NCBI RefSeq assembly: GCF_039852015.1
Contig: NZ_CP156626.1
Location: 2,576,249 to 2,640,248, forward strand
Origin: Robbsia sp. KACC 23696
GTDB taxonomy: Bacteria > Pseudomonadota > Gammaproteobacteria > Burkholderiales > Burkholderiaceae
Reading direction: 5' to 3'
DNA: 64,000 bases
Shown: positions 35,823-45,050 of the stretch, one piece after another
How positions within the stretch are numbered: the first letter of the stretch is position 1
Layout: each line of letters begins with the position of its first letter
The notes under the pieces: model-generated
Seen by the model: only the letters and a program-made list of their open reading frames with translations
Databases searched by the model: none
What the model was told of the DNA's origin: nothing
Made by a program: the position numbers and the translations under genes

Positions 35823-36923
35823 TCAAGGCTTCGCGGCGGGGACGCGTGGCGTATCGGTGCGCACGTCGGCATTCTGCGCGCGATGGCGCAGAGCATGATC
35901 GATCAAGACGAGTGCCACCACGGATTCGGCGATCGGCGTCGCACGGATCCCGACGCACGGATCATGACGGCCGAACGTCTCCACCGTCGCCGCCGCGCCA
36001 TTCAGGTCGATCGACTCGCGCGGCACGCGGATGCTCGATGTCGGCTTGATCGCGATGGAAGCGACAATGTCCTGTCCGGTGCTGATGCCGCCCACGACGC
36101 CACCCGCATGGTTCGACGCGAAACCGTCCGCCGTGATTTCATCGCCGTGCTCGGAACCGCGCTGTCGCACGCTGTCGAAGCCGTCGCCGATTTCGACCCC
36201 CTTCACGGCGTTGATGCCCATCAGCGCATGCGCGAGATCGGCATCCAGGCGATCGAACAACGGCTCGCCCCAGCCCACCGGCACACCGCTCGCCACCACA
36301 CGGATGCGCGCGCCGATCGAGTCGCCGTCCTTGCGCAACTGATCCATATACGCTTCGAGCTCCGGCACCAGCGCGGCGTTTGGGGCAAAGAAAGGATTGC
36401 CCGGGACGTCGTCCCAGGCGACAAACGGAATCTCGATCGGCCCGAGCGCGCTCATATGCGCGCGCACCTCGACGCCGATGCGCTCGCGCAGCCATTTCTT
36501 CGCCACGGCGCCGGCCGCCACCAGCGGCGCCGTCAGTCGTGCCGACGAGCGGCCGCCGCCGCGAAAGTCGCGAATCCCGTATTTCTGCCAGTACGGATAG
36601 TCGGCATGCCCCGGGCGGAACGTCTGCGCGATATTGCCGTAATCCTTGCTGCGCTGGTCCGTATTGCGAATCAGCAGGCCGATCGGCGTACCAGTCGTCT
36701 TGCCCTCGAAGACGCCGGAAAGGATCTCGACCTGATCGGCCTCCTGCCGTTGCGTCACGTGACGGGACGTGCCCGGACGGCGCCGGTCCAGTTCGATCTG
36801 GATGTCGGCTTCGGTCAGCGTCATGCCGGGTGGGCAGCCATCGATCACGCAGCCAATGGCCGGGCCATGCGATTCACCGAAGGTGGTGACTGTGAACAAA
36901 GTGCCGAGCGTGTTTCCGGACAT
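35823..36923 (-). CDS. aroC: Chorismate synthase
   Basis: AroC converts 5-enolpyruvylshikimate-3-phosphate to chorismate, the last common step of aromatic amino-acid synthesis, using reduced FMN. The 366 residues carry the family signatures: [20 protein letters not shown] at the N-terminus, [38 protein letters not shown] and [10 protein letters not shown] in the FMN/substrate region, and the C-terminal [26 protein letters not shown]. Transcription runs leftward after the MFS gene but with a 42-base gap, so cotranscription is possible. Confidence 0.97.
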   Translation of the reverse strand: MSGNTLGTLFTVTTFGESHGPAIGCVIDGCPPGMTLTEADIQIELDRRRPGTSRHVTQRQEADQVEILSGVFEGKTTGTPIGLLIRNTDQRSKDYGNIAQTFRPGHADYPYWQKYGIRDFRGGGRSSARLTAPLVAAGAVAKKWLRERIGVEVRAHMSALGPIEIPFVAWDDVPGNPFFAPNAALVPELEAYMDQLRKDGDSIGARIRVVASGVPVGWGEPLFDRLDADLAHALMGINAVKGVEIGDGFDSVRQRGSEHGDEITADGFASNHAGGVVGGISTGQDIVASIAIKPTSSIRVPRESIDLNGAAATVETFGRHDPCVGIRATPIAESVVALVLIDHALRHRAQNADVRTDTPRVPAAKP

Positions 36924-36965
36924 GATGCGGGAGGCCTGCAGAAGAACGTGGGAAAGACAGGCATT

Positions 36966-38459
36966 TTACCGCACCCGCCGCACTCCGCCGCGGACTGTTG
37001 CCATCATGCCCGGTAACGTCACGCACAAGACGGCGATCACGACGGCGTTCGCCGCTGCGACAAGCAGGAAAAGCAAGGGCTGCGGGCCGCCCATGGCATC
37101 GAAGCCGAGCGCAAACATGGCTGCGGCGATGATGAACGCCGCATTCAATACCGAATTGGCCTGCGCGATCCGGGGACGATGCCGGATACCCGTACGTTGC
37201 TCGGCCAGCGCGTACAGCGGCACGCTGCACACGCCGCCCGTCATCGCCATCAAAAGCAAGTCGGACAGGATGCGCCAGTGTGCGACCCCACGCAAAAACG
37301 GCAGCAGATCATATAGCGCGCCGGCCTCCTGGCTCGGCGGCGGCCCCGGCAAGCCGTGCGACGCGAGATAAAGATCGATCGCGAACACGGTCACCCCGAC
37401 GCCGCCCAATGGCACGAAACGCAAACCGCGTCGCATGTCGACAAGGCGCACACACATCGACACGCCGCCGCCCACGCCGGCGACCAGCACCGCCAGCAGC
37501 AAGGTCACCACGGCCGGTCCAGCGTGCAAGGTATCGCGTGCAAAACCGAAGAGGGACATCGTCATCAATGCCCCGACGGACCACAGCCAGGCAATACCGA
37601 TCAGCGCTTTGGCGGCGATTCGATCGCGCGCGGCGTCGCGCAGACTGCGCCAGGCTTCCGTCAACGGATTCCAGCCGATACGCCGCCCTTGCTCCGGTGT
37701 ACCCGGCTGGGCCGACGGCATCATCGAGGCGGACACCCGCCCGAGCAAAGCGGCACTGAGGCACAGCACGGCCAGTAGCATGCCGCCCGCCACCTTCGCG
37801 GCCACCATGCCGCCCACCGACATGCCCAACAAAATCGAGAAAAAGGTGCCGCTTTGTATCCAGCCGTTCCCCGCCACGATGTCTGCGCCACGCAAGTGGA
37901 TCGGCAAATAGGCGTACTTCGCCGCCCGGAATAGCGTGGCGCGCAAGCCGAGCAATAGAACGCCGAAATCCAAAATGCGGGCGTCGTGCATCAGAAAGCC
38001 GGCGCTCGCGATGACCATGATCACGACTTCGAGCGTGTTCATGGCACGGATCACACGCGTGGGGTCGATCGTATCGGCGAGGCGTTCCGCGATCGCGGAG
38101 AGACACAGAAAAGGCAGGACGAACAACGCGGCCGTGACGAAGGCCACGTCGCGGGGATGATCGACGCCGAACAGGCTCGCCTGGAAGGTCACGACGGAAA
38201 CGACCCCGACCGTGAACAGGTGGTCGTTCAATACGGCTAGAAATTGCGCGCCGTAGAAAGGCCCGAAGCGTCGCTGCGACAGCAAGGCACGGCCGCTGCC
38301 CGTGGCTAACCGGGAAGGGTCCGACGATGGAGGGTCCGACACCCGCTGCACCGATTGCCCGAGCGACTGCTCGGACAGTCGTGCTGGCGACGGTCGTTGC
38401 CCGTCCCCAGCCTTATTGGAAGGCTGGTCCGAGTCCTCTGGGGCGTCTGGCGGGTTCAT
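36966..38459 (-). CDS. LplT-like major facilitator superfamily transporter
   Basis: The 497 residues have 11-12 hydrophobic segments after a polar N-terminal tail of about 55 residues. The helix patterns (GPFYGAQFLAVLNDHLFTVGVVSVV, LPFLCLSAIAERLADTIDPTRVIR, AKYAYLPIHL) resemble the lysophospholipid flippase LplT and the MFS half of Aas-type fusions. Here no acyltransferase or AMP-ligase domain is fused or nearby. I infer import of lysophospholipids or a related lipid, with weak support. Start at ATG 38459. It lies between aroC and the CBS gene. Confidence 0.82.
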   Translation of the reverse strand: MNPPDAPEDSDQPSNKAGDGQRPSPARLSEQSLGQSVQRVSDPPSSDPSRLATGSGRALLSQRRFGPFYGAQFLAVLNDHLFTVGVVSVVTFQASLFGVDHPRDVAFVTAALFVLPFLCLSAIAERLADTIDPTRVIRAMNTLEVVIMVIASAGFLMHDARILDFGVLLLGLRATLFRAAKYAYLPIHLRGADIVAGNGWIQSGTFFSILLGMSVGGMVAAKVAGGMLLAVLCLSAALLGRVSASMMPSAQPGTPEQGRRIGWNPLTEAWRSLRDAARDRIAAKALIGIAWLWSVGALMTMSLFGFARDTLHAGPAVVTLLLAVLVAGVGGGVSMCVRLVDMRRGLRFVPLGGVGVTVFAIDLYLASHGLPGPPPSQEAGALYDLLPFLRGVAHWRILSDLLLMAMTGGVCSVPLYALAEQRTGIRHRPRIAQANSVLNAAFIIAAAMFALGFDAMGGPQPLLFLLVAAANAVVIAVLCVTLPGMMATVRGGVRRVR

Positions 38460-38476
38460 CGCCCCCGGTGCGCGGA

Positions 38477-39040
38477 TCAGATCCGCAGATCGTCGGCGAC
38501 GACATCCTCATGCGGCCAATCGCGGATATAGGCCTTCAACATCTGATTTTCAAAGCCCTGGGCCTCGACCACGGCGCGCGCGACATCGTAGAGCGAAATC
38601 ACGCCCATTAGCATCCGGTTCTCGATCACCGGGATGTAGCGCGCATGCCGCTGCAGGAACGACTGACGCAACTGGTCGATGTGCATATTCAGCGTCCCGG
38701 AGATGAACGCACTGTCCATCGCCGAGCGCACGGTCTTATCGCCGACCGTACCGCCGTTATCCTTCAGTGCCTTAAGCACTTCACGGAAGGTCAGCATGCC
38801 CACCACTTCGCCTGCCTCGACAACAACCAATGAGCCGATATCGTGATCGGCCATCAGATCGGTCGCAACCGACAATTTCTGGTCCGATGAAATCGTGTAC
38901 AAAGCCGTCGATTTCAATGCGTCCATTTCGTCTGTCGCGCCCTGCAACGCAGGAGTGCGCACGGCACCGGCAGGCCCGTCGTTCAATTGCACATCGGCTG
39001 CCGGCACATTCTTCAACCGCAGTATGTCCTTGACTCGCAT
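38477..39040 (-). CDS. Tandem CBS domain protein
   Basis: 187 residues with two CBS motifs: about 45-110 (YTISSDQKLSVATDLMADHDIGSLVVVEAGEVVGMLTF, read in parts) and about 115-175 (SFLQRHARYIPVIENRMLMGVISLYDVAR). CBS pairs bind adenosine nucleotides and act as energy or ion-strength sensors. There is no enzymatic domain, so it is probably a regulatory protein. I use ATG 39040 (MRVKDIL) rather than GTG 39049. The gene sits between the MFS gene and the YihY gene, all on the minus strand. The partner is unknown. Confidence 0.85.
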   Translation of the reverse strand: MRVKDILRLKNVPAADVQLNDGPAGAVRTPALQGATDEMDALKSTALYTISSDQKLSVATDLMADHDIGSLVVVEAGEVVGMLTFREVLKALKDNGGTVGDKTVRSAMDSAFISGTLNMHIDQLRQSFLQRHARYIPVIENRMLMGVISLYDVARAVVEAQGFENQMLKAYIRDWPHEDVVADDLRI

Positions 39041-39163
39041 GATGACCACCCGAAGCTAACAATGAATGAATTGATCCTAGCGGAAACACCGGGAAAAGAA
39101 AAGCGACCCGGCAAACAGGTAAGACGAGGATTCACGGCTAATCACTGCACGTTCCGACCGTTT

Positions 39164-40528
39164 TTAACGATTTTGCATTGCAACATCGCGCCCGTCTGGC
39201 GCCCTGCCGCTTGCCTCGGACGCACCGTCGACATCCTGCGCGTCCGACTCGGCCGTTTCCGCCGTCTCTGTCTTCATCCGTGCCTCACGCGCGGTCATCA
39301 GGTCGCGCAGCGTCACCGTCAAACCGTCGTGATGCAAGGCTTCGAGCAACAGCGGCCCGTCGACGCGCGAACTTTCGAGATTGGCTTGATAAGCCAGTTC
39401 CTCGCGGTCGACGACAAAGACGTCGAACAACGCCATCAGCGTAATCGATGCCGGATTGGCGATCAGCAGCCAACGCTCCGGCATTCCGTCGCGGTGCAGC
39501 CGCGCAATCCATTGCCGCTGCTCCAGCGCGGCCAATAGTCGCAGGGTCGTATCCAGGTCGCGGCGCAGCATCCGGGTCAACTCGCCTTCGTTATATCCAA
39601 ATCGGCCCATGTCCCGCGCGCGGACGAAGCGCGCGAGCAAGCCCAAGGCGTCGAACAGATCGCTGCCCGCGAAGCGCGGGCGAAAAAAGTGGCCCGCGCG
39701 GATTGCCGGCAGCGCCGATGTCAGCGTTGCTCCGAACAAGGTGATGAACCAGCTCAGATACACCCAGATCAAAAAAATCGGCACCGCGGCAAAGGCCCCG
39801 TACACGGCCGTGTATGTGGGAAAGTGCCGGATGTAGAGGCCGAAGCCGCGTTTCGTCAATTCAATCGCCACCGCGGCACTGCAGCCGCCGATCAGCGCAT
39901 CTTTCCACGCCACCCGACAATTCGGCACAAAGACATAGAGCAGCATGAAACCGGCGGCCGTGATCGGCATCGCCACAAATGACAGCGCCCAGTCTTTCAG
40001 CGTCGGTTCCGACTGCAGGGCACCACTGACCCGCGACAGTGACTGCGTAAGCAAATACGTCGACAAGGAGACGCTGATACCGAAGATCACCGGCGCCAAT
40101 GTGAGAACGGCCCAGTAGATCAGCAGTCGCTGTCCGATGGGGCGTGGTTTGCGCACGCGCCAGATCACATTGAGCGCGGACTCGATGGTCATCATCGTGA
40201 TCAGCGCCGTGAGGACCAGGAAAGCCGTACCCGCCGTGGTCATCGTTTTCGCCTTCGCGGCAAATTCGTTCAGGTAATCGAATACCTGTTCGTTCACCGA
40301 CGGCGGCATCAGCCGATCAGACAGGAAGCCTTGGACCGCATATTGAAACGAGGAGAAGATCGGGAACGCCGAGAAAATCGCGAAGGCGACGGTGATCAAC
40401 GGCACGATCGACAACACCGTCGTGAACGTCAGGCTGCCGGCCACCTGTGGCACGCGATCTCGCGCGCAACGCTGCGCGGCGAAACGCGCCAGACGGCGCA
40501 ACGCGGGAAGATCGTGTCGGGAGAGCAA
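39164..40528 (-). CDS. YihY/virulence factor BrkB family inner-membrane protein
   Basis: The 454 residues have about six hydrophobic segments (LTFTTVLSIVPLITVAFAIFSAFP early, then AGTAFLVLTALITMMTIESALNVIWR, TAVYGAFAAVPIFLIWVYLSWF). These are the UPF0761/YihY family helices, followed by a cytosolic C-terminus of about 165 residues ending in an acidic tail. Function is unknown; the family was once misnamed RNase BN. I start at TTG 40528, because AGGAGA at 40536-40541 has ideal eight-base spacing to it. The longer frame from TTG 40588 has no such site. Confidence 0.87.
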   Translation of the reverse strand: MLSRHDLPALRRLARFAAQRCARDRVPQVAGSLTFTTVLSIVPLITVAFAIFSAFPIFSSFQYAVQGFLSDRLMPPSVNEQVFDYLNEFAAKAKTMTTAGTAFLVLTALITMMTIESALNVIWRVRKPRPIGQRLLIYWAVLTLAPVIFGISVSLSTYLLTQSLSRVSGALQSEPTLKDWALSFVAMPITAAGFMLLYVFVPNCRVAWKDALIGGCSAAVAIELTKRGFGLYIRHFPTYTAVYGAFAAVPIFLIWVYLSWFITLFGATLTSALPAIRAGHFFRPRFAGSDLFDALGLLARFVRARDMGRFGYNEGELTRMLRRDLDTTLRLLAALEQRQWIARLHRDGMPERWLLIANPASITLMALFDVFVVDREELAYQANLESSRVDGPLLLEALHHDGLTVTLRDLMTAREARMKTETAETAESDAQDVDGASEASGRAPDGRDVAMQNR

Positions 40529-40747
40529 GCAGAGGTCTCCTGGGAAGGAATAAAAGCGCAGCCAAGGCGAGCGGGAATGGCGACGCAAGTCTGTAAGTCA
40601 CGGTACGGCAGTGCCTGAAGTCGTCGAAGCCGACAGGGAACGGGACCGATATCGATCCATGATAAGACGGGATGGGGAATGGCGTTTGGGTATGGATCGC
40701 ATGTCGTGGCATTGCGCGACGACTGAAATACCCAGGACAAACAGAAG

Positions 40748-40824
40748 TGGCCCGCCCTACACGACTCGAACGTGTGACCGCTCGCTTAGAAGGCGAGTGC
40801 TCTATCCGGCTGAGCTAAGGGCGG
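40748..40824 (-). tRNA. tRNA-Arg (anticodon TCT)
   Basis: A 77-base minus-strand gene with encoded CCA. Acceptor CCGCCCT/AGGGCGG. Anticodon stem CTCGC/GCGAG encloses loop CTTCTAA, giving TCT. It decodes the rare AGA/AGG codons. Confidence 0.96.
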
Positions 40825-40986
40825 TCCGGTCCAACAAAGACCGCAATTCTACCAAACTCCGCCCCGACGAGGCATCAACTTTGCCCAATCGACCGCATCG
40901 ACTCGACTTTTTGGTCGATCGAAGCGGTCGCATAGTGATCTCGACCGGCCCGATGGCACCCATTCATCTGGATGCCGCGCCGGATA

Positions 40987-41832
40987 TCACACCACTTGGT
41001 GGTGCATTTGCAGCCAGATCAGCGATGCCAGGCCGGCGATCAGGCAGTACACGCCGAACGATGCCAGACGCCCCTTGCCCTCGAAGTAGTGCATCAGGAA
41101 GCGAATACTGAGATAAGCGGCGATGCCAGTGAGAACGCCGCCCAACAGCGCATCGGACAATTGCTGCCCCCCAGCATGAAACAGCTTCGGCACTTCCAGC
41201 AGGCCGGCGGCGAAAATGATCGGCGTACCCAGCAAAAAGGAAAACTCCGCGGCCTTGCTCGCATTCATCCCCGCGCCCACGCCGGCGATCATCGTCAGAC
41301 CACTGCGCGAGAAGCCGGGGATCAAGGCACCAATCTGCGCGAGACCGACGATGGCGGCGCGCCCGAAGGTCAGCTTTTCCAGCGACTCGGACCGCGGCTG
41401 CGCGTCCCGCTTGCGCTGCACCCGGTCGCCCACCCATAGCAGCACGCCGTTCAGCATCAGCGCCACGGCGACGATGCGCAAGTCATGGAACATCACCTCG
41501 ATATGCTTCTTGGCCAGCAAACCGACCAGGCCGGCCGGGATCGTGCCGATGATCAAGGCCCAGGCCAAATGCCCGTCGTCGCTGCGATGTCCCGCCAAAC
41601 TGCCGAACCAGCCGCGAACGATCGCTACCCAGCGCGCCCGGAAGTACCACAGCAATGCCACGGCCGTCCCCAGGTGCAAGGCGACGAGGAAGGGGATCAA
41701 CTGCGGGGCGTGTTCGTCGATCCGCAGGCCAAGCAGGCCCGGCACGAGCAACGTATGCCCCAGGCTGCTGACCGGGAACAATTCGGTCACGCCCTGAAGC
41801 ACGCTGAGGAATACGAGAAAGGCTAGGCTCAC
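40987..41832 (-). CDS. uppP: Undecaprenyl-diphosphatase UppP (BacA)
   Basis: An inner-membrane enzyme that recycles undecaprenyl pyrophosphate for peptidoglycan and other envelope polymers. The 281 residues have the typical eight hydrophobic segments. The N-terminal [14 protein letters not shown] motif contains the catalytic Glu/Ser/His region. The second conserved region [17 protein letters not shown] contains the PGFSRSG motif. The GTG start at 41832 is used. It is divergent from the aldose epimerase across 700 bases. Bacitracin resistance is expected from overexpression in related genes. Confidence 0.96.
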   Translation of the reverse strand: MSLAFLVFLSVLQGVTELFPVSSLGHTLLVPGLLGLRIDEHAPQLIPFLVALHLGTAVALLWYFRARWVAIVRGWFGSLAGHRSDDGHLAWALIIGTIPAGLVGLLAKKHIEVMFHDLRIVAVALMLNGVLLWVGDRVQRKRDAQPRSESLEKLTFGRAAIVGLAQIGALIPGFSRSGLTMIAGVGAGMNASKAAEFSFLLGTPIIFAAGLLEVPKLFHAGGQQLSDALLGGVLTGIAAYLSIRFLMHYFEGKGRLASFGVYCLIAGLASLIWLQMHHQVV

Positions 41833-42244
41833 GGGTTTCGCTCTGTCTGGAGTGGAAAGAAGAAAATTCTACATGGCATTTGCGGCAGCGCAGCGTGACG
41901 TGATGAAATCACGCCTTGTCTTAGCCTCTACTTAAATAGCAGAAATTGCGGCAAGTCCGAGTGAGAAAGCGCGCGCGTCGGCGGACGCGTCTGTGCGATT
42001 TCGCGCACGCCGCCCATCGGTCGCGCCGATGGCAGTCGGCGACATCACCGCCCCTGGCCGAACGTCTTTTTCCGGTGTGCAAACAAGCGCTTGGCGCGTG
42101 CCGTGCGGCCGCGCCCGGTGCGCTCGAACGTCCTGTTTTCGCGGCGCCGCGAGCCCCCAAAAAAGCGAGTTGTGACCACGCGACACTTTATCGTTTAACG
42201 TGCAACTTTTTTCTACACAACGATCCGATTACCCCGATAATCCA

Positions 42245-42437
42245 TTCCGTCGTCACCGCGGTATTAGAAGGCCCGGCGGGACACTCTCGAGACGGTTCGG
42301 ACGTGTTTACACGGATCGCGCGTACTACGATTGAGCCACCCTAATGATGACAGCTTGAGCCTACCGTCAGACGTGGGCCGGCACCAGAGGAAGCTACGGG
42401 GATTGTGAAGCCCGCTCATATGAGCGGGCTTTTTTTT
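42245..42437 (+). ncRNA. Candidate small RNA ending at an orphan terminator
   Basis: A plus-strand transcript of about 190 bases may start near 42245 (after GATAAT at 42235-42240, no good -35 seen) and end at the T8 terminator. It matches no RNA family that I recognise (not 6S, SRP, tmRNA or a known riboswitch). It contains a TGACAG...CCGTCA inverted element (about 42347-42371). It could instead be a leader of the downstream epimerase gene with premature termination. Only the terminator is directly supported. Confidence 0.35.
42409..42437 (+). terminator. Intrinsic terminator (AGCCCGCTC/GAGCGGGCT, T8)
   Basis: A nine-pair perfect stem around an ATAT loop, followed by eight T residues on the plus strand. 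It lies 95 bases before the aldose epimerase start and is far from any upstream plus-strand gene. Confidence 0.9.
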
Positions 42438-42531
42438 GCCCCGGCGCCGGACCGTGGAGACGGGTAGAAATCCTCAAACGGCTTTTGCGTCATACTGAAC
42501 GCCACCCTCCTCCACGTCAGTAAAGCGACCT

Positions 42532-43614
42532 ATGACCGATCGCCCGCTTAGCCCGCCCGCCGATGCTTCCCCGACAGCCGGCGCCGCCGCATCCGCCGCC
42601 GCGCCGACCGTTGCCGCCTTGCCTTCGTCGTCACCCTGGCCTGCTGCCAGCGGCGTCATTACGATCCAGGATGCGCACAGCGTCGCGGTGTTCGCGCCGG
42701 GTGCCGGCGGACGCTTGATGCGCTGGGCCGTCGACGGCCAGGAATTGCTATACTGGCCGGCCGATGCGGCATCCCCGGCGCTGCTTGCCGATCCCGAGAA
42801 AGTGGCGAAGCTGCGGGGCGGCAATCCTTTGCTCTTCCCGTTTCTCGGCCGGCACCGCGTGGGCGATCACCCCAATCAGTGGATCGACCGTCAAGCCGGT
42901 GACGTCGTCCGGGATCTGGCGCAGCATGGCTTCGCGCGCCACACGCCGTTCACCCATCGCGTCGACGACGATGGCAAGGGCGTTACGATGACGCTGACCC
43001 CATCGATGCTCAGCGCCGCCGACCGGCAAGGCTATCCGTTCGACTTCGTTTTCACCGCGCGTTACCGACTCGACGGCGATGCACTGGATGTCACGCTGAC
43101 GACGCATAACAGCGGCGTCGACGCCCTCCCCTATTACGCTGGCCACCATTTTTACTTCGCGCTGCCGCACACGGCGCGTGGGGAATGTCGGCTGACGCTG
43201 CCCACGCACGATCGGGCACGCCAGGGCGGCGACGGCAATATCGAAACCTTGCCCGACGATGCCGGCGACGAAAGCGGCGTCGATCGCAGCCAGGCCGTCT
43301 ATACACCGGGCGACCCCGCCATCCAGGACGTCTTCCACCTATTGGCCAAGGGCAGGACGACGAAGACGTCGGCGCGTCTGAGCATGCCACCCTTGCGGCG
43401 ATCGCTGTCGATCGAGCTCGACGCTCCCGGCGGCGCCCATACGGCACCGTGGTATGCAGTCACGACGTGGGCCGAGTCCGATCAATCGGATTTCTACTGC
43501 GTCGAACCCTGGCTCGGCTTGCCGAACGCGATTCATCACGGCAAGGGTTTGCGGTGGGTGGCACCGGGCGCACACGAAGTGGCGCACTGTCGGCTGCACG
43601 TGACGCCACTTTGA
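42532..43614 (+). CDS. Aldose 1-epimerase family protein
   Basis: The 360 residues start with a disordered Ala/Pro-rich tail (1-40), then a galactose mutarotase-like beta-sandwich: RLMRWAVDGQELLYWP, NPLLFPFLGRHR, QHGFARHTPF with its His, and the conserved AGHHFYFALP. The second half contains DSFYCVEPWLGLPN-type WAESDQSDFYCVEPW, close to the family's catalytic Glu region. It would equilibrate alpha and beta anomers of hexoses; the exact sugar (glucose, galactose or a hexose-6-phosphate, as in YeaD) is not visible. No strong SD is seen before ATG 42532, so the start is uncertain. Confidence 0.85.
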   Translation: MTDRPLSPPADASPTAGAAASAAAPTVAALPSSSPWPAASGVITIQDAHSVAVFAPGAGGRLMRWAVDGQELLYWPADAASPALLADPEKVAKLRGGNPLLFPFLGRHRVGDHPNQWIDRQAGDVVRDLAQHGFARHTPFTHRVDDDGKGVTMTLTPSMLSAADRQGYPFDFVFTARYRLDGDALDVTLTTHNSGVDALPYYAGHHFYFALPHTARGECRLTLPTHDRARQGGDGNIETLPDDAGDESGVDRSQAVYTPGDPAIQDVFHLLAKGRTTKTSARLSMPPLRRSLSIELDAPGGAHTAPWYAVTTWAESDQSDFYCVEPWLGLPNAIHHGKGLRWVAPGAHEVAHCRLHVTPL

Positions 43615-43745
43615 TCCTATCGCCCCGGCGGCGATACGGTCCGACACGGTAGAATAATGCGCCTCGCCCTCTGTCACCGAATCCGACCATAGCGGCGTAG
43701 GCGTAGTTGTGGTTTCCATTGTTTTGTTGAAGGGAGTAGACAGGT

Positions 43746-44618
43746 TTGTCCCGGTCCGTGCGTTCGCCCAATGAAGATCCCGCTGCGGCGGATGTGACAA
43801 CGGTGACAGAAGCCCCGCGCCGCGGGCACATCTCACGCTGTCTTCGTCATCCCCTGCGCGCGCTCACCGCCGCTCCGGCCGCCTCGGCCGTCGCGCTGAG
43901 TGTTGCCGTATTTCTGTCGGCCTGCTCCTCGGCGCCACCCGTCGGCCCCGGCTTCTATCGCGTCGAGCGCGGCGACAACCTGTCGTCGATCGCGCAACGC
44001 AACGGCCGCTCGACAGCGGACGTGATCCGGTGGAACAAAATCGACAATCCGGACCGGATCGAGGTCGGGCAAGTGCTTCGGGTGGCGCCCCCGCCAGGCT
44101 CGGCAAGCGCTGCTAACGTCGACACCGGCAGCGTGTGGCGCACGCCGTCTCCGGATCGCGCCGGCACCGCACCGTCGCGCAATGCCGCCCCCGCAGCACG
44201 GCCACGTGCCGTCCCGGCACCGGCCCCGGCACTGCCGACGCCGGCGAAATGCGGGCCTGTCAGCTTGCGTCTGCCGGCAGCCGGTCAGGTCATCGGCACC
44301 TTCGACGGCCGCCGAAACAAGGGCATCGATATCGGCGGCACGGACGGCACGCCGATCATTGCCGCGGCGACGGGCCAAGTCGCATTCGTGGGACAACTGC
44401 GCGGTTATGGCAATCTATTGATCATCAAGCACAGCAACGGCTATCTGACGTCGTATGCCCATTTGCAGCGCGCAACGGTCCGCGAAGGCCAAACGGTCAA
44501 CGCCGGACAGACCATCGCGCAGATGGGTCATACCGAATCGAGCCGGCCGATGCTGCACTTCGAGCTGCGCTGTAATGGCGTGCCCGTTGATCCGCAACAT
44601 TCCTTGCCTGGAAAGTGA
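43746..44618 (+). CDS. nlpD: NlpD-like murein hydrolase activator (LysM + degenerate LytM)
   Basis: This outer-membrane lipoprotein activates the periplasmic amidase AmiC at the septum in the known family. The 290 residues include a signal peptide with lipobox LSAC (about 57-60), a LysM domain (YRVERGDNLSSIAQRNGRS) and a LytM/M23 fold. In the latter the first zinc ligand is missing: NKGIDIGG stands in place of HxGxD, as in E. coli NlpD and EnvC. YAHLQRATVREGQ and LHFELRCNG remain. So it should activate rather than cleave. The start is TTG 43746 with GAAGGGAG upstream, a long cytosolic tail; a later start (GTG 43758) is possible. A small lipoprotein gene overlaps. Confidence 0.9.
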   Translation: MSRSVRSPNEDPAAADVTTVTEAPRRGHISRCLRHPLRALTAAPAASAVALSVAVFLSACSSAPPVGPGFYRVERGDNLSSIAQRNGRSTADVIRWNKIDNPDRIEVGQVLRVAPPPGSASAANVDTGSVWRTPSPDRAGTAPSRNAAPAARPRAVPAPAPALPTPAKCGPVSLRLPAAGQVIGTFDGRRNKGIDIGGTDGTPIIAAATGQVAFVGQLRGYGNLLIIKHSNGYLTSYAHLQRATVREGQTVNAGQTIAQMGHTESSRPMLHFELRCNGVPVDPQHSLPGK

Positions 44619-44971
44619 TGACGATGTTTCTTTTTTTCCGCTCCCCCGCCACCACGGCGCGCCGCCTAGCCCTCCGTAGCGGGGCGCTCGCGAGCGTCGG
44701 CCTGCTACTCGCACTGGGTGGCTGCGCGAACTCGGCAAAGCTCACCTATCTGCCGAACGGCAACACCGGCTTCGCCATCAACTGCAGCGGCAGCGATGCC
44801 AGCTCCGGATGGGGCGATTGCTATAAGCAGGCCAGCGATGCCTGCGGTGCCTATGGCTATGACATCGTCTCGAAGGACGACGAGAAAGGCGCGGCATCCG
44901 GCGGGTCGCTGATCGGCGTCTTCGGCGCCAATATCAAGAACCGGTCGATGGTCATCCAATGCAAGAAGTAA
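44618..44971 (+). CDS. Small lipoprotein, function unknown
   Basis: About 117 residues with an N-terminal signal (RRLALRSGALASVGLLLAL) and lipobox LGGC near residue 36. The mature domain has cysteines (INCSGSDAS, GDCYKQASDACGAYGYD, VIQCKK). The pattern WGDCYKQASDACG with its Cys pairs resembles small Cys-rich outer-membrane proteins of Burkholderiaceae, without known function. The stop of nlpD overlaps, so translation is coupled. GTG 44615, ATG 44618 and ATG 44624 are all possible; ATG 44618 best fits GGA at 44610-44612. Confidence 0.75.
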   Translation: MTMFLFFRSPATTARRLALRSGALASVGLLLALGGCANSAKLTYLPNGNTGFAINCSGSDASSGWGDCYKQASDACGAYGYDIVSKDDEKGAASGGSLIGVFGANIKNRSMVIQCKK

Positions 44972-45050
44972 CGCACGACGCGGTCGATGTCGTCGCGGTG
45001 ATCCCCGTCGTCGACCTGCGTGCCGCCGGGGGCGACACGCGCCTGACGTG

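Larger units (their letters stand above)
41833..42531. other. 700-base intergenic region with an orphan terminator
   Basis: No protein-coding gene is supported here. The stretch 42180-42240 is clearly AT-rich and has a GATAAT (42235-42240) that could be a -10 box. An intrinsic terminator at 42409-42437 ends whatever is transcribed on the plus strand. See the sRNA entry. Confidence 0.5.

Noticed and set aside
39164..40588. Longer YihY frame from TTG 40588
   Set aside because: The SD AGGAGA points to TTG 40528; the extra residues have no support.
41921..42344. Small overlapping frames in the uppP-epimerase gap (79-132 residues)
   Set aside because: They overlap each other on both strands, have no SD and no family match, and Arg/Ala-rich composition typical of random GC-rich frames.
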